Under the pieces are notes generated by a model that saw nothing but the letters and a program-made list of their open reading frames with translations, was not told where the DNA came from and ran no database searches. A stretch of DNA of 64,000 bases from Microbulbifer sp. TB1203 (GTDB lineage Bacteria > Pseudomonadota > Gammaproteobacteria > Pseudomonadales > Cellvibrionaceae), in contig NZ_CP116899.1 in the NCBI RefSeq assembly GCF_030997045.1, forward strand, positions 4,984,001 through 5,048,000, given 5' to 3'. How positions within the stretch are numbered: position 1 is the stretch's first letter; each line of letters opens with the position of its first letter. Both the position numbers and the translations under genes were made by a program. Positions 61,314-64,000 of this stretch are shown piece by piece.

Positions 61314-64000
61314 ATGGACCATTCGTTCGTCAATCGATTCTTCTCATTCTTTTTTTCCTCCACTTTTTCCACACTCTTTGCGATCACACTGTTTAGTAAC
61401 TGGTCCTATGCGGATGAACCGGATTCCGATGCGGATGGCATGCCAGATTACTGGGAGATTATGTACGGCCTGGATGCCTCCTATGCAGGCGATGCCCAGA
61501 CAAACCGGGATATGGATCTTCTGCTCAACCTGGCTGAATTCCAGCTTCTGACCAATCCAGAACGTGAAGATACGGACTGGGATGGTGTTAACGATGACCA
61601 GGATCCATGGCCGACCAATGGCCGCTATGCTCATGATGCCGATAGCGACGGCTTGCCTGATGGTTGGGAGCAGGCACGGGGATTGTCGGCTGTGGATCCC
61701 GGCGATGCGGAATCCGACCTCGACGGCGATCAGTTGACTAATCTCCAGGAGTTTCAGCTGGGCACCCGCATCGACCTGGCCGATACCGACAGGGACGGAG
61801 AGATCGACAGCCTGGATGTATGGCCGTTGAATCCGGCCTACAAGCACGATTTTGACGGGGACGGCTTACCTGACCAATACGAACAGCAGCATCCCTTTTT
61901 GGATGAAAACTATCCGGGTGACGCACAGGACGATATTGATGGCGACCTGTTAACTGCGCTTCGGGAGTTCGAACTGGGCACCGATCCGGAAAATCCGGAT
62001 TCGGATCTTGATGGGATAATTGACGGAGAGGATGTAGCGCCTACCAACCCTCGATACCAATGGGACCAGGACAGCGATGGCGCGCCTGATGAATGGGAAG
62101 TGCAATTCGGGTTCTCGCCTTCCAATCCTTACGATATCGTGAATCCCTATGACGGTGACAATGACGAAGTCTCGCCGCTGAATGAATTCAACCAGGGGAC
62201 CGATCCCCGACTGGACGATTCAGATATGGACGGTATCTGGGATGGCCAGGACCGTTTTCCTTTGGATGCGGAATACACCAGGGATGAGGATCTTGACGGA
62301 ATCCCGGCTATGTGGGAGTCCATGAACGGAGCTGATGATCACAATCCCAGTGACGCCAGCATGGATTCTGATGGCGATTCTTTAAGCAACCTTTACGAAT
62401 TCTTACTGGCTACCAATCCGAATAACCCGGACACCGACAACGACGGCGAGCCGGACGGCTTCGACTGGTGGCCTCTCGATCCCGACAAAGCGCGGGACAT
62501 GGACGGCGACGGCATCCCCGACGCCTGGGAAATCACCCACGGCCTGAATGAAACCGATCCCCTGGACGCCGAACAGGACCAGGACGGCGACGGCCTCAGC
62601 AACCTGGAAGAATACCGGGCCGGAACCCGCCTCGACCTCCACGACAGCGACTTCGACGGCGTGCCGGACGGCGAAGACATCGTCCCGTTGAATGCCGCCT
62701 ACAAGTACGACTTCGACCAGGATGGCCTGCCGCAAGCCTACGAACAGCAATACCCCTTCCTGAACGACAGCTACCCGGAAGACGCGGCAGAAGACTTCGA
62801 CGGAGACGGCCTCAGCAACCTTCAGGAATACACTGCCGGCACCAACCCGGAAGAGCCCGACAGCGACCACGACGGCCCAATGGACAGCGAAGACCCGGAG
62901 CCGACCGATCCCAAATACACTCTGGACCAGGACAGCGACGGCCTGCCGAATGAGTGGGAGTGGGAACACGGCTTCAACGACAACGACCCCCTGGATGCCG
63001 GCCTTGACGACGAGCGCGACGGCCTGAGCAACTTGCGGGAATACCAGCTGGGCACCGATCCTCGCAACTACGACACAGATGGTGATGGCGAACCGGACGG
63101 TACAGACCGCTACCCACTGGACTTCAAATACCGCTTCGACCGCGACCGTGACGGCATGCCGGAAGCCTGGGAAATGCAGTACGGCTTCAACGACAGCAAC
63201 ACCTACGACGGCGGCGAAGACCCGGACGGCGACGGCGCGCGCAACCGCCGGGAGTTTGAACAGGGCACCGATCCCCACAACCCAGACACCGACGCCGATG
63301 GCGAACCGGACGGCTTCGACTGGTGGCCGCTCGATCCCAGCAAAGCGCGGGACATGGACGGCGACGGCATCCCCGACGCCTGGGAAATCACCCACGGCCT
63401 GAATGAAACCGATCCCCTGGACGCCGAACAGGACCAGGACGGCGACGGCCTCAGCAACCTGGAAGAATACCGGGCCGGAACCCGCCTCGACCTCCACGAC
63501 AGCGACTTCGACGGCGTGCCGGACGGCGAAGACATCGTCCCGTTGAATGCCGCCTACAAGTACGACTTCGACCAGGATGGCCTGCCGCAAGCCTACGAAC
63601 AGCAATACCCCTTCCTGAACGACAGCTACCCGGAAGACGCGGCAGAAGACTTCGACGGAGACGGCCTCAGCAACCTTCAGGAATACACTGCCGGCACCAA
63701 CCCGGAAGAGCCCGACAGCGACCACGACGGCCCAATGGACAGCGAAGACCCGGAGCCGACCGATCCCAAATACACTCTGGACCAGGACAGCGACGGCCTG
63801 CCGAATGAGTGGGAGTGGGAACACGGCTTCAACGACAACGACCCCCTGGATGCCGGCCTTGACGACGAGCGCGACGGCCTGAGCAACTTGCGGGAATACC
63901 AGCTGGGCACCGATCCTCGCAACTACGACACAGATGGTGATGGCGAACCGGACGGTACAGACCGCTACCCACTGGACTTCAAATACCGCTTCGACCGCGA
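61314..64000 (+). CDS. Giant Asp-rich calcium-type repeat protein (partial)
   Basis: Starts at ATG 61314 and stays open to the window end, so more than 895 aa. The start MDHSFVNRFFSFFFSSTFST is a signal peptide with cleavage near SYADEP. The rest is a run of ~35-45-residue repeats of the type DxDxDGxPDxWE...GLSNLxEYxxGTDPxxxDTD, i.e. thrombospondin type 3 / EF-hand-like calcium loops with a Trp-Glu in each. Very acidic. Likely a secreted or surface adhesin or enzyme scaffold with Ca2+-dependent rigidity. The C-terminal domain is not in view. Confidence 0.88.
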   Translation, partial: MDHSFVNRFFSFFFSSTFSTLFAITLFSNWSYADEPDSDADGMPDYWEIMYGLDASYAGDAQTNRDMDLLLNLAEFQLLTNPEREDTDWDGVNDDQDPWPTNGRYAHDADSDGLPDGWEQARGLSAVDPGDAESDLDGDQLTNLQEFQLGTRIDLADTDRDGEIDSLDVWPLNPAYKHDFDGDGLPDQYEQQHPFLDENYPGDAQDDIDGDLLTALREFELGTDPENPDSDLDGIIDGEDVAPTNPRYQWDQDSDGAPDEWEVQFGFSPSNPYDIVNPYDGDNDEVSPLNEFNQGTDPRLDDSDMDGIWDGQDRFPLDAEYTRDEDLDGIPAMWESMNGADDHNPSDASMDSDGDSLSNLYEFLLATNPNNPDTDNDGEPDGFDWWPLDPDKARDMDGDGIPDAWEITHGLNETDPLDAEQDQDGDGLSNLEEYRAGTRLDLHDSDFDGVPDGEDIVPLNAAYKYDFDQDGLPQAYEQQYPFLNDSYPEDAAEDFDGDGLSNLQEYTAGTNPEEPDSDHDGPMDSEDPEPTDPKYTLDQDSDGLPNEWEWEHGFNDNDPLDAGLDDERDGLSNLREYQLGTDPRNYDTDGDGEPDGTDRYPLDFKYRFDRDRDGMPEAWEMQYGFNDSNTYDGGEDPDGDGARNRREFEQGTDPHNPDTDADGEPDGFDWWPLDPSKARDMDGDGIPDAWEITHGLNETDPLDAEQDQDGDGLSNLEEYRAGTRLDLHDSDFDGVPDGEDIVPLNAAYKYDFDQDGLPQAYEQQYPFLNDSYPEDAAEDFDGDGLSNLQEYTAGTNPEEPDSDHDGPMDSEDPEPTDPKYTLDQDSDGLPNEWEWEHGFNDNDPLDAGLDDERDGLSNLREYQLGTDPRNYDTDGDGEPDGTDRYPLDFKYRFDR
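62431..64000 (+). repeat. 855-bp tandem duplication inside the repeat protein
   Basis: 62431-63145 matches 63286-64000 nearly base for base at an offset of 855 bp (285 codons). Differences seen are few, for example GATCCCGACAAAG against GATCCCAGCAAAG. The period is in frame and spans about seven calcium-type units. A further copy may lie outside the window. Confidence 0.9.

Noticed and set aside
62403..63824. 473-codon minus-strand frame (VAVVEVEAG, FPLPLIRQAV repeats)
   Set aside because: It is antisense to the calcium-type repeat gene. Its repeats just mirror the 855-bp duplication.

Overview
The window looks like a chromosome segment of a marine, moderately halophilic gammaproteobacterium. 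A Microbulbifer-like member of the Cellvibrionales is my best guess. I infer this from the high GC content, an ectABC-ask cluster under a MarR-type regulator, a PL10 pectate lyase, a very large acidic calcium-type repeat protein, and Pseudomonas-like REP palindromes that begin with GTAG. The species is inference; no rRNA gene or other marker is present.

Bases 1-11,300 form an accessory island with few normal genes. Its core is a composite repeated unit that I do not recognise. On the minus strand there are tandem arrays of micro-genes, each with its own Shine-Dalgarno and ATG or GTG, encoding 17-22 residue peptides of the form MKxKSQVKAGPEL plus a short variable tail. There are 6 in array A (162-819), 13 in array B (2083-3199) and 2 in array D (10137-10305). 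Divergent from each array is a ~375-nt plus-strand element with covarying stems and a double terminator. It has four copies: A 1276, B 3580, C 7878 and D 10738. Around these sit REP elements, a REP-carrying MITE, a frameshifted REP-associated transposase, a minisatellite, an IS256-family insertion with an 8-bp target duplication, and a polymorphic toxin/immunity pair. The toxin carries an in-frame stop and the immunity gene was hit by the IS at its last codon. A shuffled remnant of the same toxin lies nearby.

Bases 11,300-18,300 hold a small unknown protein, two paralogous membrane Ser/Thr kinases with TPR-rich C-terminal halves, and an FHA-domain protein: a phospho-signalling cluster. Bases 18,650-25,270 hold the MarR-type regulator, ectoine synthesis (ectA, ectB, ectC, ask) and a sodium/solute symporter, a coherent osmoadaptation locus.

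Bases 25,400-44,300 are ordinary housekeeping and stress genes: YceI/cytochrome b561, an M20 dipeptidase, CorA, a host-attachment family protein, Hsp20, a CBS protein, a phospholipase D-like lipoprotein, a WYL regulator with a GFA-family protein, an intradiol-dioxygenase-like lipoprotein, formaldehyde detoxification (frmA-frmB), a dipeptidyl peptidase, and a methanethiol oxidase with a membrane partner.

Bases 44,300-46,650 hold a slipin gene preceded by 1.1 kb of probable non-coding RNA, including a cloverleaf with a defective 6-nt anticodon loop. This recalls the RNA-repair loci in which slipin genes are known to recur. Bases 46,700-64,000 hold a decayed membrane glycosyltransferase, the pectate lyase, two GSTs, a cyanide-insensitive type bd oxidase (cioAB) with a GbsR-type regulator, a bile-acid-type symporter, a Fic gene broken by two frameshifts, an MFS transporter, an intracellular-looking subtilase, and the start of a giant Asp-rich repeat protein. 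That last gene contains a nearly perfect 855-bp tandem duplication and runs off the window end.
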